Positions 9,351 through 17,142 of a DNA stretch of 38,983 bases are shown here, one piece after another. Position numbers and translations under genes: made by a program. Below the pieces are notes generated by a model. It saw only the letters and a program-made list of their open reading frames with translations, was not told the DNA's origin and searched no databases. The stretch lies in NCBI GenBank assembly GCA_023423065.1, contig JAFAGC010000066.1:1-38983 (forward strand), read 5' to 3'. The number at the start of each line of letters is the position of its first letter. Position 1 is the first letter of the stretch. The DNA comes from Pseudomonadota bacterium. Lineage in GTDB: Bacteria > Pseudomonadota > Gammaproteobacteria > Steroidobacterales > Steroidobacteraceae.

Positions 9351-9409
9351 GCAGGCGCGACGGCAGTCGCGGCTCTATGGTTTGGGGTCGCGACTGCCGT
9401 CGCTCCTGC
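9351..9409. repeat. REP-like palindromic element
   Basis: A 21-base arm at 9351-9371 (GCAGGCGCGACGGCAGTCGCG) pairs with 9389-9409 with a single mismatch around a 17-base loop. It lies between the 3' ends of two convergent genes, the usual site of REP elements. The 'GGAGCGACGGCAGTCGCGAC' style resembles the dispersed repeats I know from Lysobacter/Stenotrophomonas-type genomes. The hairpin is seen; the family link is from memory. Confidence 0.75.
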
Positions 9410-9424
9410 GGTGGTGTCACGGGC

Positions 9425-9450
9425 GAAAAGAGCCAGCGGCAGCCGCTCTT
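9425..9450 (-). terminator. Rho-independent terminator of mnmG
   Basis: Read on the minus strand, just after the mnmG stop, the sequence folds as AAGA-GCGG-CTG-CCGC (bulge TGGC) TCTT followed by a short T run. It sits one base past the stop codon. Confidence 0.65.
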
Positions 9451-9451
9451 A

Positions 9452-11338
9452 CTAAGCCGCGCGTCCGCGCTGTGCGCGCGTGAGATGCACTAGCAATAGC
9501 GAGACGGCCGCTGGCGTCATGCCGGGGATGCGCTGCGCCTGGCCCACGGTTTGTGGTTGTACCTGCGACAGTTTCTGCCGCACTTCGGCGGACAGTCCCG
9601 GCACGGCGGCGTAGTCGAAACCGCTCGGGATACCCGTTTCTTCGTTGCGGCGCGCGCGCGCGATGTCCTCACGCTGGCGATCCAGGTAGCCGGCGTACTT
9701 CACTTCGATCTGCACCTGCTCGGCCACCGCCGGATCGTCCACCGCAGGGCCGAAGCCGGGCACCGCGGTGAGGCGCGCATAGTCGAACTCGGGCCGGCGC
9801 AGCAGGTCCAGCGCGTTGTTCTCGCGCGTGACTTCCACGCCGGTTGCCTCGGCGAAGCTGCGGCCAAGCGCGTTGTTGGGCGCGGCCCACAGTGCCTTGA
9901 GCCGCGCGGTTTCGGTTTCCACCGCGTCGCGCTTGCGCGAGAACGCGGCCCAGCGCACGTCGTCCACCAGGTTCAGTTCGCGCCCGACCGGGGTGAGTCG
10001 CGCATCGGCATTGTCCTCGCGCAGCTGCAAGCGGTATTCGGCGCGACTGGTGAACATGCGATACGGCTCCAGCGTGCCCTGCGTGACCAGGTCGTCCACC
10101 AGCACGCCCAGGTAAGCCTCGTCGCGACGCGGTGACCAGGCATCCTTCTGCTGCACGAACCGCGCGGCGTTGACGCCCGCGAGCAGGCCTTGCGCCGCCG
10201 CTTCTTCGTAGCCGGTGGTGCCGTTGATCTGGCCGGCGAAAAACAGGCCGCCGAGCGACCTGGTTGCGAGCGAAGGCAGCAGGTCGCGCGGATCGAAGAA
10301 GTCGTATTCGATCGCGTAACCCGGGCGCGTGATGTGCGCGTTCTCGAAACCCTTGATGGTGCGCACGAATTCGCGCTGCACGTCGTACGGCAGGCTGGTG
10401 GAGATGCCGTTGGGATACACCTCGTGCGTGTTCAGGCCCTCGGGCTCGATGAAGATCTGGTGCGAGGCCTTGTCGGCGAACCTAACTACCTTGTCCTCGA
10501 CCGAGGGGCAGTAACGCGGGCCCACGCCTTCGATCTTGCCCGTGAACATCGGCGAGCGGTCGGTCGCGGCGCGGATGATCTCGTGCGTGCGTCCGGTCGT
10601 CGCCGTGATGTGACAGGGCACCTGGCGCGGATGATCGGACTGCCGGCCGAGGTAGCTGAACAGCGGATGCGGCTCGTCGGAGTGCTGCACGGCGAGACCG
10701 TCGTAATCGATGGTGCGGCCGTCGATGCGCGGCGGCGTGCCCGTCTTCAGTCGCCCCGTGCGGAACGGCAGCGCGCGCAGGCGCTCGGCGAGTCTGTTCG
10801 ATGGCGGGTCGCCCGCGCGGCCACCCGCGTAGTTGTCGAGCCCGACGTGGATGCGGCCGCCGAGGAACGTGCCCACCGTCAGCACCACCGCGCGCGCGCG
10901 GAATTCGATGCCGGTCACGGTGACGACACCGCGCACGACGTCGTTCTCCACGATCAGATCGCCGCACTCCTGCTGGAACAGCGTGAGATTCGGCTGATTC
11001 TCGAGCGTGTGGCGGATGAAGGCCTTGTAGAGCTGACGGTCCGCCTGCATGCGCGTGGCGCGCACCGCGGGACCCTTGCTCGCGTTCAACGTGCGCGACT
11101 GGATAGCCGCGGCGTCGGCCGCGCGCGCCATCACGCCGCCGAGCGCGTCGATCTCCTTGACCAGGTGGCCCTTGCCGATGCCACCGATCGCGGGGTTGCA
11201 GCTCATCTGTCCCAGCGTCTCGATCGACTGCGTGAGCAGCAGCGTGCGCGCACCCATGCGCGCGGACGCGAGCGCGGCTTCGGTGCCCGCGTGGCCACCG
11301 CCGATCACGATTACGTCAAAGTCGCTCGCTGAAGCCAC
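9452..11338 (-). CDS. mnmG: MnmG (GidA), tRNA uridine-5-carboxymethylaminomethyl modification enzyme
   Basis: A 628-residue FAD-binding protein that works with MnmE to add the carboxymethylaminomethyl group to wobble U34 of certain tRNAs. The N-terminal Rossmann motif is V-I-G-G-G-H-A-G (about 11-18). Family signatures visible include SCNPAIGGIGKGHLVKEIDA, the TGTPPR segment, and GLFFAGQINGTTGYEEAAAQ. The C-terminal helical region ends in the GMTPAAVSLLLVHL segment. Length is normal. The start is GTG at 11338; weak GGCGGA lies 6-7 bases before it. Its usual companions in many relatives (rsmG, parA, parB) are not beside it, and mnmE is about 4.4 kb away on the same strand. Leucine codon use inside the gene is intermediate between the CTG-dominated left side and the CTC/CTG mix on the right. 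Confidence 0.95.
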   Translation of the reverse strand: MASASDFDVIVIGGGHAGTEAALASARMGARTLLLTQSIETLGQMSCNPAIGGIGKGHLVKEIDALGGVMARAADAAAIQSRTLNASKGPAVRATRMQADRQLYKAFIRHTLENQPNLTLFQQECGDLIVENDVVRGVVTVTGIEFRARAVVLTVGTFLGGRIHVGLDNYAGGRAGDPPSNRLAERLRALPFRTGRLKTGTPPRIDGRTIDYDGLAVQHSDEPHPLFSYLGRQSDHPRQVPCHITATTGRTHEIIRAATDRSPMFTGKIEGVGPRYCPSVEDKVVRFADKASHQIFIEPEGLNTHEVYPNGISTSLPYDVQREFVRTIKGFENAHITRPGYAIEYDFFDPRDLLPSLATRSLGGLFFAGQINGTTGYEEAAAQGLLAGVNAARFVQQKDAWSPRRDEAYLGVLVDDLVTQGTLEPYRMFTSRAEYRLQLREDNADARLTPVGRELNLVDDVRWAAFSRKRDAVETETARLKALWAAPNNALGRSFAEATGVEVTRENNALDLLRRPEFDYARLTAVPGFGPAVDDPAVAEQVQIEVKYAGYLDRQREDIARARRNEETGIPSGFDYAAVPGLSAEVRQKLSQVQPQTVGQAQRIPGMTPAAVSLLLVHLTRAQRGRAA

Positions 11339-11373
11339 GGAATTTCCGCCAGATCAAGGAGTTAAGGCCGCGC

Positions 11374-11379
11374 ATTGTA
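11374..11379 (-). promoter_or_regulatory. Possible -10 element for mnmG
   Basis: TACAAT on the minus strand (11374-11379), about 36 bases before the GTG start. A TTGACC lies upstream but only 12 bases away, too close for a standard -35, so only the -10 is proposed. Confidence 0.35.
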
Positions 11380-11474
11380 GGCTCGCCCCAAGGTCAACGC
11401 CACCGCGTGCGAGCCGTTGTTCGGCCCAGGGAGCGCCGATTTCCGGCCTCCATGGAACAACGGGAGATCAAAGG

Positions 11475-11798
11475 ATGAAAACAAGCACCCTGGGCGCCAT
11501 CAGCCTGTCCCTCACCCTCGCTTTCGCGGGCATCGCCGCCGCGGGTACACCGAACGTCGATGCGCGCCAGGAGAACCAGCGCGAGCGCATCGAGCAGGGC
11601 GTCGCGAGTGGCGAGCTCACACGCGCCGAGACCCGCCGCCTCGCCGCCGGCCAGGTCCACCTGAATCGCGTCGAGGCTCGCGCCAAGGCCGACGGCGTGG
11701 TGACCGGCCGCGAACGCGTTCATCTGCAGCACGAAGCCCATCAGCAGTCGCGCCGGATTCATCGACAGAAACACGACCGTCAGGAGCGCCGCCGCTAG
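11475..11798 (+). CDS. Small secreted Arg/Glu-rich helical protein
   Basis: A 107-residue protein. A clear signal peptide (MKTSTLGAISLSLTLAFAGI, cut near AAAG) is followed by a highly charged helical mature part. It shows a two-part pattern: RIEQGVASGELTRAE with RLAAGQ, then AKADGVVTGRERVHLQ with QSRRIHRQKHDRQ. I have seen this layout in small conserved periplasmic proteins of proteobacteria; the 'SGELT' and 'DGVVT' turns resemble degenerate EF-hand-like loops, but no function is known. The ATG at 11475 has GGGAG eight bases upstream. A strong terminator follows at 11814, so it is probably monocistronic. Confidence 0.75.
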   Translation: MKTSTLGAISLSLTLAFAGIAAAGTPNVDARQENQRERIEQGVASGELTRAETRRLAAGQVHLNRVEARAKADGVVTGRERVHLQHEAHQQSRRIHRQKHDRQERRR

Positions 11799-11813
11799 CC
11801 GCGCGCGATTCGC

Positions 11814-11850
11814 GGGCGCCGCTCACACGTGAGCGGTGCCCGTTTTCATT
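11814..11850 (+). terminator. Strong Rho-independent terminator
   Basis: A 12-pair stem (GGGCGCCGCTCA with TGAGCGGTGCCC, one G-U pair) and a CACG loop, followed by GTTTTCATTT. It lies 15 bases after the small secreted protein gene and before the hydrolase gene. Confidence 0.9.
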
Positions 11851-11878
11851 TGTGCGTGTCGTGTATCCTGCGCGCCGC

Positions 11879-13363
11879 ATGATGCGACTTCGCCTGCTCG
11901 CAGGGCTTCTCACTCTCGCACCTCTGGCGCTCGCGCAGGCCGAGCCGCCGGCGAAGCTGACGTTGAAGCCGTGCCGCCTCGAACATCCCGCGCGCATCCA
12001 CGCGTTACCCGCCGAATGCGCGACGTTCTCGGTTCCGGAAAATTACGACGCGCCGGATTCCAATGAGCCCGGCCGCTCGATCGAACTGTTCGTCGCGCGC
12101 GTTCCGGCCATCAGCCTCAACGCGGCGAAGGATCCGCTGTTCCTGATCGCGGGCGGTCCCGGTGGATCGGCCGTGGACATGTACACCGCGGCCGCCGGGG
12201 CCTTCGACCGGGTGCGCCGCGATCGCGACATCATCGTCGTGGACCAGCGCGGCACCGGGCGATCGCACCGGCTGGACTGCCCCGGCATGGACGGCGACCT
12301 GTTCCAGAAATTCTCCGACATCGAAGTCGGGCCGGAAGCGAACCGCTGCCGCGACAAATTGCTCGAGGGTTCGGACCTGCGCCAGTACACGACGAGTGTC
12401 GCGGTGCGCGATCTCGACGCGGTGCGACGCGCGCTCGGCTACGCGCGCATCAATCTGTACGGGCAGTCGTACGGCACGCGCGTCGCGCAGCACTACGCGC
12501 GCCGTTTCCCGGAAGCGACTCGCACGGTGATCCTCGATGGCGTCGTCGACCCGGCCACGGTGCTCGGTCCCGCAACCGCCGTGGATGCCGAACGTGCGCT
12601 CGAGCGAATCCTCGAGCGTTGCGCGAAAGACTCCGCGTGCGCGAACGCGTTCAAGGATCCATCCGGCGATTACCGCGTGTTGCGGGCGAAACTCGCGGCG
12701 AATCCACCGACCGTCACCATCAACGACGCGAGCGGCAAGCCGCTCGAATTCGAGTTCACGGCGCGACACATGTCCGCCGTGCTGCGATTCGCCAGTTACA
12801 ACGACGATCAGGCCGCGTTGCTGCCGCTGTCACTGCACCTGGCCGCGCACGAGAGCAACTACATTCCGCTGGCCAACCAGTTTCGAGTTTTCGCGCGTAC
12901 GCTGGACGAGGCGTTCGCGTACGGAATGCACAACAGCGTCGCCTGCAGCGAAGACATTCCGCTGATCGAATCCGGCAATCTCGACCGGGCGGCGCTCGAG
13001 GCGACCCACATGGGCGCGGAGATGGTCGAGCAGCTCATCGAGGCCTGCCGCGATTGGCCGCGCGGCGTGGTCGACGCGGACCTGCACGCGCCGCTTCGGA
13101 GCAAGGCCGCCGCGCTGCTGCTGTCCGGCGCCGACGATCCGGTCACGCCCCCCGAATATGCGTCGCGCGCGCAGGAGGCCTTCGCCGACAGCAAACACCT
13201 GGTCGTCGCCGGACACGGCCACGGGCAGCTCATCACGCCGTGCGTGGATCGCATCATCGCGAGCTTCGTGGCCGCGGGCACCGCGAAGAACCTCGACACC
13301 TCGTGCACGGAGAAGCTCCGGCCGATGCCCTTCTTCATCACCCTTTCCGGCCCGTCGCCCTGA
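11879..13363 (+). CDS. Secreted alpha/beta hydrolase, TAP-like peptidase family
   Basis: A 494-residue exported hydrolase related to tripeptidyl aminopeptidase / proline iminopeptidase-like proteins (alpha/beta hydrolase domain plus TAP-like C-terminal domain). ATG codons at 11879 and 11882 both open into a signal peptide ending near ALAQA. The oxyanion segment G-G-P-G-G-S-A and the DQRGTGRS motif precede the nucleophile elbow G-Q-S197-Y-G-T. The probable acid is D419 or D420 in GADDPVTPP, and the base is H446 or H448 in AGHGHGQ. Several cysteines (as in CSED and the C-terminal CTEK) fit a periplasmic enzyme with disulfides. It lies three bases before the ABC ATPase gene and is probably co-transcribed with it. 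The substrate is not known. Confidence 0.85.
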   Translation: MMRLRLLAGLLTLAPLALAQAEPPAKLTLKPCRLEHPARIHALPAECATFSVPENYDAPDSNEPGRSIELFVARVPAISLNAAKDPLFLIAGGPGGSAVDMYTAAAGAFDRVRRDRDIIVVDQRGTGRSHRLDCPGMDGDLFQKFSDIEVGPEANRCRDKLLEGSDLRQYTTSVAVRDLDAVRRALGYARINLYGQSYGTRVAQHYARRFPEATRTVILDGVVDPATVLGPATAVDAERALERILERCAKDSACANAFKDPSGDYRVLRAKLAANPPTVTINDASGKPLEFEFTARHMSAVLRFASYNDDQAALLPLSLHLAAHESNYIPLANQFRVFARTLDEAFAYGMHNSVACSEDIPLIESGNLDRAALEATHMGAEMVEQLIEACRDWPRGVVDADLHAPLRSKAAALLLSGADDPVTPPEYASRAQEAFADSKHLVVAGHGHGQLITPCVDRIIASFVAAGTAKNLDTSCTEKLRPMPFFITLSGPSP

Positions 13364-13366
13364 ACG

Positions 13367-14104
13367 ATGCTGGAAGCGCGCGAACTCACCAAGTCCTTCG
13401 GCCGCGTCGCCGCCGTGCGCGGCGTGAGTTTCACCGCGCGTGACGGACAGATCACCGGGTTGTTAGGCGCCAACGGCGCCGGCAAGTCGACCACGCTGCG
13501 CATGTTGTACACCGTGCTGCGGCCGAACTCGGGCGACGCCTTCGTCGACGGCGTGAGCGTGCTCGCGGATCCGCTGACCGCGCGGCGTTCGATCGGCGTG
13601 TTGTCGCACGGCGCGGGCGTCTACGCCCATCTGACCGCGCGCGAGAACATCGAGTATTTCGGCGAGCTGCACGGCATGTCGCGCGAGGATCGTTCGCGGC
13701 GCGCGGCCGAGCTCATCGAGCTGCTCGAGATGCAGCCGTTCGCGAACCGGCTGGCCAAGGGCTTTTCCCAGGGCCAGAAACTCAAGACCGCGCTCGCGCG
13801 CGCGCTGGTGCACAAGCCGCGCAACGTATTGCTGGACGAGCCCACCAACGGCCTCGACGTGATGGCGGTCCGCGGGTTGCGCAAGCTGCTCGCGCAATTG
13901 CGCGACGCGGGGCACTGCGTGCTGTTCTCGAGCCACGTGATGCAGGAAGTCGAGCAGCTCTGCGACGAGGTCGTCGTGATCGCGAACGGCCAGGTCGTGG
14001 CCGCCGGCGCACTTGCCGAGATCCGCTCCCGCGCGGGCAACGCGCAGCTCGAGGACGCGTTCGTGAGCCTCATGAACGATAACGGCGAAGGAAAGGCGCC
14101 GTGA
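13367..14104 (+). CDS. ABC transporter ATP-binding protein (NatA-like)
   Basis: A 245-residue ATPase subunit. Walker A is G34-A-N-G-A-G-K-S-T42. The signature is F133-S-Q-G-Q-K (a degenerate LSGGQ). Walker B is L-L-D157-E158-P-T-N-G-L-D, and the H-loop is S-S-H-V. The sequence is closest in style to NatA/CcmA-type ATPases of ABC-2 exporters. The gene follows the TAP-like hydrolase after three bases and overlaps the permease gene by four bases (GTGA), so the two subunits are translationally coupled. NatAB exports sodium in Bacillus; that substrate cannot be assumed here. Confidence 0.9.
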   Translation: MLEARELTKSFGRVAAVRGVSFTARDGQITGLLGANGAGKSTTLRMLYTVLRPNSGDAFVDGVSVLADPLTARRSIGVLSHGAGVYAHLTARENIEYFGELHGMSREDRSRRAAELIELLEMQPFANRLAKGFSQGQKLKTALARALVHKPRNVLLDEPTNGLDVMAVRGLRKLLAQLRDAGHCVLFSSHVMQEVEQLCDEVVVIANGQVVAAGALAEIRSRAGNAQLEDAFVSLMNDNGEGKAP

Positions 14105-15285
14105 GCCTGCAGGGAATCTGGGCGGTCTTCCGCAAGGAATTTCGCGAGAACCTGCGCGACCGGCGCACGTTGTTGTCCGCGCTGGTGTTCGGTCCGGTGC
14201 TCGGCCCCGTGCTGCTCGCCTGCCTCGTGCAGTTCATGATCACGCGGTTCGAGGTCCAGTCCGACGAAAACATCAGCGTGGCCGTGAACCATGCGGACCG
14301 CGCGCCCAACCTGCTCGCCTACCTGGAAGCGCGCGGCGTCGACATCGAGAAGGTGACGTTCGACGAAGCCGGCGCGCGCGCCGCGATCGTCGCGCAGACC
14401 CACAAGATCATCCTCGACATCCCCGAGGACTTCGGCGCGCGCCTGCAGGAAGGGCAGCCCGCGCCGATCGCGCTCTACTCCGACAGCTCGCGCGGCTTCG
14501 ACCGGCGCGGCGTGAATCGCGTGCGCATGCTGGTCGCGCAGTATGGCCTGGACATCGCGCAGCTGCGGTTCCTCGCGCGCGGCATCGATCCGATATCGGT
14601 GCTGCCGATCTCGGTGCAGGAGATAGACGTCTCGACGCCCTCGAGCCGTTCGGTGCTCGTGCTCAACATGATGACCTACCTGGTGCTGCTGTCGATGTTG
14701 TTCGGCGGCTTGTACCTCGCCATCGACGCGACGGCCGGCGAACGCGAGCGCGGCTCGCTCGAAGTGCTGCTGACGACGCCGGTGCCGCGCGAGAATCTCG
14801 TCTACGGCAAGGTGCTGGCCGCCGCGGCGTACATGTTCATCTCGCTGGTGCTGACCGTCTGCATGTTCGCGGTCGCGATGAGCTTCGTCGGGCTCGAACA
14901 GCTCGGCAGTTCCGCCAACCTGGGGCCGTCCGCGGTCCTGCGCATGATCGCCTGCTGTGCGCCGCTGGTCCTGTTCGGAGCGGCTTATCTCAGCATCGTC
15001 TCGGGCTTCGCCAAGAGTTACCGCGAGGCGCAGACCTATCTCGGCCTCGTGATCACGATCCCGACGCTGCCGCTGATGTTCGCGGGCATGCTCGGATTGC
15101 AGGCCAAGACGTCGCTGATGTTCGTGCCGTTCCTGAGCCAGCACCTGCTGCTCACGACACTCGTGCGGGCGGAGGAAATCCTGCCGTCGCACGTCGCGAT
15201 TTCGGTGGTCAGCACGATCGCGTACGGCGTGCTGCTGACGTTCGTCGCGGGCCGGCTCTACCGGCGCGAAGGCCTGCTGGGCTAG
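14101..15285 (+). CDS. ABC-2 family permease (NatB-like)
   Basis: A 394-residue membrane subunit starting with GTG inside the end of the ATPase gene. An N-terminal FRKEFRENLRDRRT amphipathic segment and one transmembrane helix (about 22-42) precede a large external domain (about 50-180). A C-terminal block of about five helices follows (about 180-390), with the conserved ERERGSLEVLLTTPVPRENLVYGK cytoplasmic segment typical of ABC-2 permeases such as NatB. With the preceding ATPase it would form an exporter, possibly of sodium or a small lipophilic substrate. Next to mnmE this pair is, as I recall, also found in xanthomonads. Confidence 0.88.
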   Translation: MSLQGIWAVFRKEFRENLRDRRTLLSALVFGPVLGPVLLACLVQFMITRFEVQSDENISVAVNHADRAPNLLAYLEARGVDIEKVTFDEAGARAAIVAQTHKIILDIPEDFGARLQEGQPAPIALYSDSSRGFDRRGVNRVRMLVAQYGLDIAQLRFLARGIDPISVLPISVQEIDVSTPSSRSVLVLNMMTYLVLLSMLFGGLYLAIDATAGERERGSLEVLLTTPVPRENLVYGKVLAAAAYMFISLVLTVCMFAVAMSFVGLEQLGSSANLGPSAVLRMIACCAPLVLFGAAYLSIVSGFAKSYREAQTYLGLVITIPTLPLMFAGMLGLQAKTSLMFVPFLSQHLLLTTLVRAEEILPSHVAISVVSTIAYGVLLTFVAGRLYRREGLLG

Positions 15286-15300
15286 GGCCTGGCCGGCTCG

Positions 15301-15729
15301 TCAGGCGGTGCGGCGGCGCAGCGCGCGCACGCCGGGCGGCAGCTCCGCGGCGCGGTGCTGCGCGAGCAGCGAGCGGTAACGGAAGATCTCCGTGGACGTG
15401 AATTCGCGCGCCTCGACCTCGAAACGGTTGTCCCAGTAGCCACGCCGGAAGCATTCCATCAGGTAGGCGGCGATGGTCAGGTCGCCCGTGGCCCATTGCC
15501 TGAGGACGTGGAAGTACTCGTGCAGCACCAGCGGCGCGTCCGCGAAGAATTCCTTGCCGCTGCCCCGTAGATAGATGCGGTTCGGTCGCGTCGTCGCGAT
15601 CGCGCGCCAGTGGAAGCGCACGTAGATGGAGTACTGGATCACCTTCACGTGGCCCACGGGCTGGCCGAACAGGCTCTCGAGAGCCAGTTGCACGTCCTTC
15701 GGGGGCTGAAAGGGATTACCTACCGACAC
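15301..15729 (-). CDS. Small HExxH protein, putative metal-dependent peptidase
   Basis: A 142-residue protein with a zinc-peptidase-like motif H70-E71-Y-F-H74 in a hydrophobic helix (PLVLHEYFHVLRQW). A possible third ligand is E104 or E106 in F-E-V-E-A-R-E-F. The layout recalls DUF4157-type gluzincin domains, in which such short proteins may or may not be active. There is no signal peptide. The start is GTG at 15729, four bases after the mnmE stop, so it is probably the last gene of the leftward mnmE operon. It converges with the permease gene. Function is not known. Confidence 0.7.
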   Translation of the reverse strand: MSVGNPFQPPKDVQLALESLFGQPVGHVKVIQYSIYVRFHWRAIATTRPNRIYLRGSGKEFFADAPLVLHEYFHVLRQWATGDLTIAAYLMECFRRGYWDNRFEVEAREFTSTEIFRYRSLLAQHRAAELPPGVRALRRRTA

Positions 15730-15733
15730 ACGC

Positions 15734-17086
15734 CTATTTTCCTATGCAAAACGATCCGAAGATACGGCCTAACAAGTCATCCGCGGTAAAAATTCCCGTT
15801 ATCTCCTCGAGCGCCTTTTGTGCAGCGCGTAATTCCTCGGCGACCAGTTCGCCCGCGCGGCGCTGCTCGAGCTCGCGCGCCGCGGTTTCGACGCACTGCC
15901 GCGCGCGCGCCAGCGCATCCAGGTGGCGGCGCCGCGCCGAGATGCTGCCACTATCCGCGCTCTGGAAGTTCACGCAATCCTTGAGGTGCGCGCGCAGCAT
16001 GTCGAGGCCGGCGCCGGACAGCGCCGACACGTGCACGCGCGGTGGTCCTGAAATGGTCTCACCTACGGGTAAACCCGAGGCGAGGTCTATCTTGTTGAAG
16101 ACCAGCGTGACGGGCACTTCCGCGGGTAGTCGGGCGCGCTCTTCCGCGAACGCGCGCGCGTCGGGATCCTCGGCCGCGTCGATCACGAACAACACGCGGT
16201 CGGCGCGCGACATCTCGGCCGCGGCGCGTCGCACGCCTTCGCGTTCCACGACGTCGTCGGAATCCCGCAAGCCCGCGGTGTCGAGCACGTGCAACGGCAT
16301 GCCGTCGATGTCGATGCGTTCGCGCACGATGTCGCGGGTCGTGCCCGGGATGGCCGTCACGATCGCCGCGTCGTAGCCCGCCAGGCGGTTCAGCAGGCTG
16401 GATTTCCCGGTGTTGGGACGCCCCGCGAGCACGACCGTGATGCCGTCGCGCAGCAACCGGCCCTGGCGCGCGGCCGCGGCCACCCCGTCGAAGTGGCCGC
16501 GCACAGTAGTTAGGCGGTCGGCGAGCTCGGTGTCCGCGAGGAAGTCGATCTCCTCCTCGGGAAAGTCGATGGCGGCCTCGACGTAGGTGCGCAGGTCGAT
16601 CAGCGCATCGGTCAGGCCCTGGACCATGCTGGAGAATTCGCCCTGCAGCGAGCGCATCGCGGCGCGCGCGGCATCGCGCGAACCGGCGTCGATGAGATCC
16701 GCCACGGCTTCGGCCTGCGCCAGGTCTATCTTGTCGTTGAGGAACGCCCGCTCCGTGAATTCGCCAGGACGCGCGCGGCGCGCGCCGAGTCCGAGGCAGC
16801 GTTCGATCAGCCGCTCGATCACGACCGGGCCGCCATGGCCCTGCAGCTCGAGCACGTGTTCGCCCGTGTAGGAATGCGGTCCCGGAAAGAACAGCGCGAT
16901 GCCGATGTCGATCGCGGTGCCGGCTTCGTCGAGGAAAGGCGCGAGTGTGGCCAGCCGCGGCTGCGGCAGGTCGCCGAGAATGATGGCCGCGATTTCCGGC
17001 GCCTTCGGGCCCGAAAGCCGCACCACTCCCACGCCCCCGCGTCCGGGAGGCGTTGCGGCAGCGACGATGGTGTCGGGGTGGGTCAT
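15734..17086 (-). CDS. mnmE: MnmE (TrmE), tRNA modification GTPase
   Basis: A 450-residue GTPase partner of MnmG in wobble-uridine modification. The ATG at 17086 is chosen because MTHPDTIVAAATPPGRGGVG is the family N-terminus; an in-frame start 30 bases upstream lacks support. An N-terminal tetrahydrofolate-binding domain (1-120) is followed by helices and an inserted G domain. The G domain has G1 (G222-R-P-N-T-G-K228-S), a T-T-R-D switch, D-T-A-G and N-K-I-D. The C-terminus F-C-I-G-K carries the conserved catalytic cysteine motif. Length matches the family. It lies between yidC (56 bases upstream) and the HExxH gene, all leftward. Confidence 0.96.
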   Translation of the reverse strand: MTHPDTIVAAATPPGRGGVGVVRLSGPKAPEIAAIILGDLPQPRLATLAPFLDEAGTAIDIGIALFFPGPHSYTGEHVLELQGHGGPVVIERLIERCLGLGARRARPGEFTERAFLNDKIDLAQAEAVADLIDAGSRDAARAAMRSLQGEFSSMVQGLTDALIDLRTYVEAAIDFPEEEIDFLADTELADRLTTVRGHFDGVAAAARQGRLLRDGITVVLAGRPNTGKSSLLNRLAGYDAAIVTAIPGTTRDIVRERIDIDGMPLHVLDTAGLRDSDDVVEREGVRRAAAEMSRADRVLFVIDAAEDPDARAFAEERARLPAEVPVTLVFNKIDLASGLPVGETISGPPRVHVSALSGAGLDMLRAHLKDCVNFQSADSGSISARRRHLDALARARQCVETAARELEQRRAGELVAEELRAAQKALEEITGIFTADDLLGRIFGSFCIGK

Positions 17087-17142
17087 GCGCGTGGACGCGG
17101 CTTCGTGCCGCGCCACGCGAGTCTACTCCGACGGCCGGCGCG

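Noticed and set aside
10190..11332. Plus-strand open frame opposite mnmG (380 codons)
   Set aside because: The minus strand encodes full-length MnmG with all family signatures; the other frame is compositional noise.
11392..11397. TTGACC as -35 of the mnmG promoter
   Set aside because: It is only 12 bases from the TACAAT element, too short for a sigma-70 promoter.
13621..15192. Minus-strand open frame opposite the ABC transporter (523 codons)
   Set aside because: Arg/His/Gln-rich shadow of natA/natB-like genes, with no recognisable motif; the plus strand carries Walker motifs.
14101..15285. Sodium export as the role of the ABC pair
   Set aside because: Only the family resemblance to NatAB is visible; no substrate-specific residues can be named.
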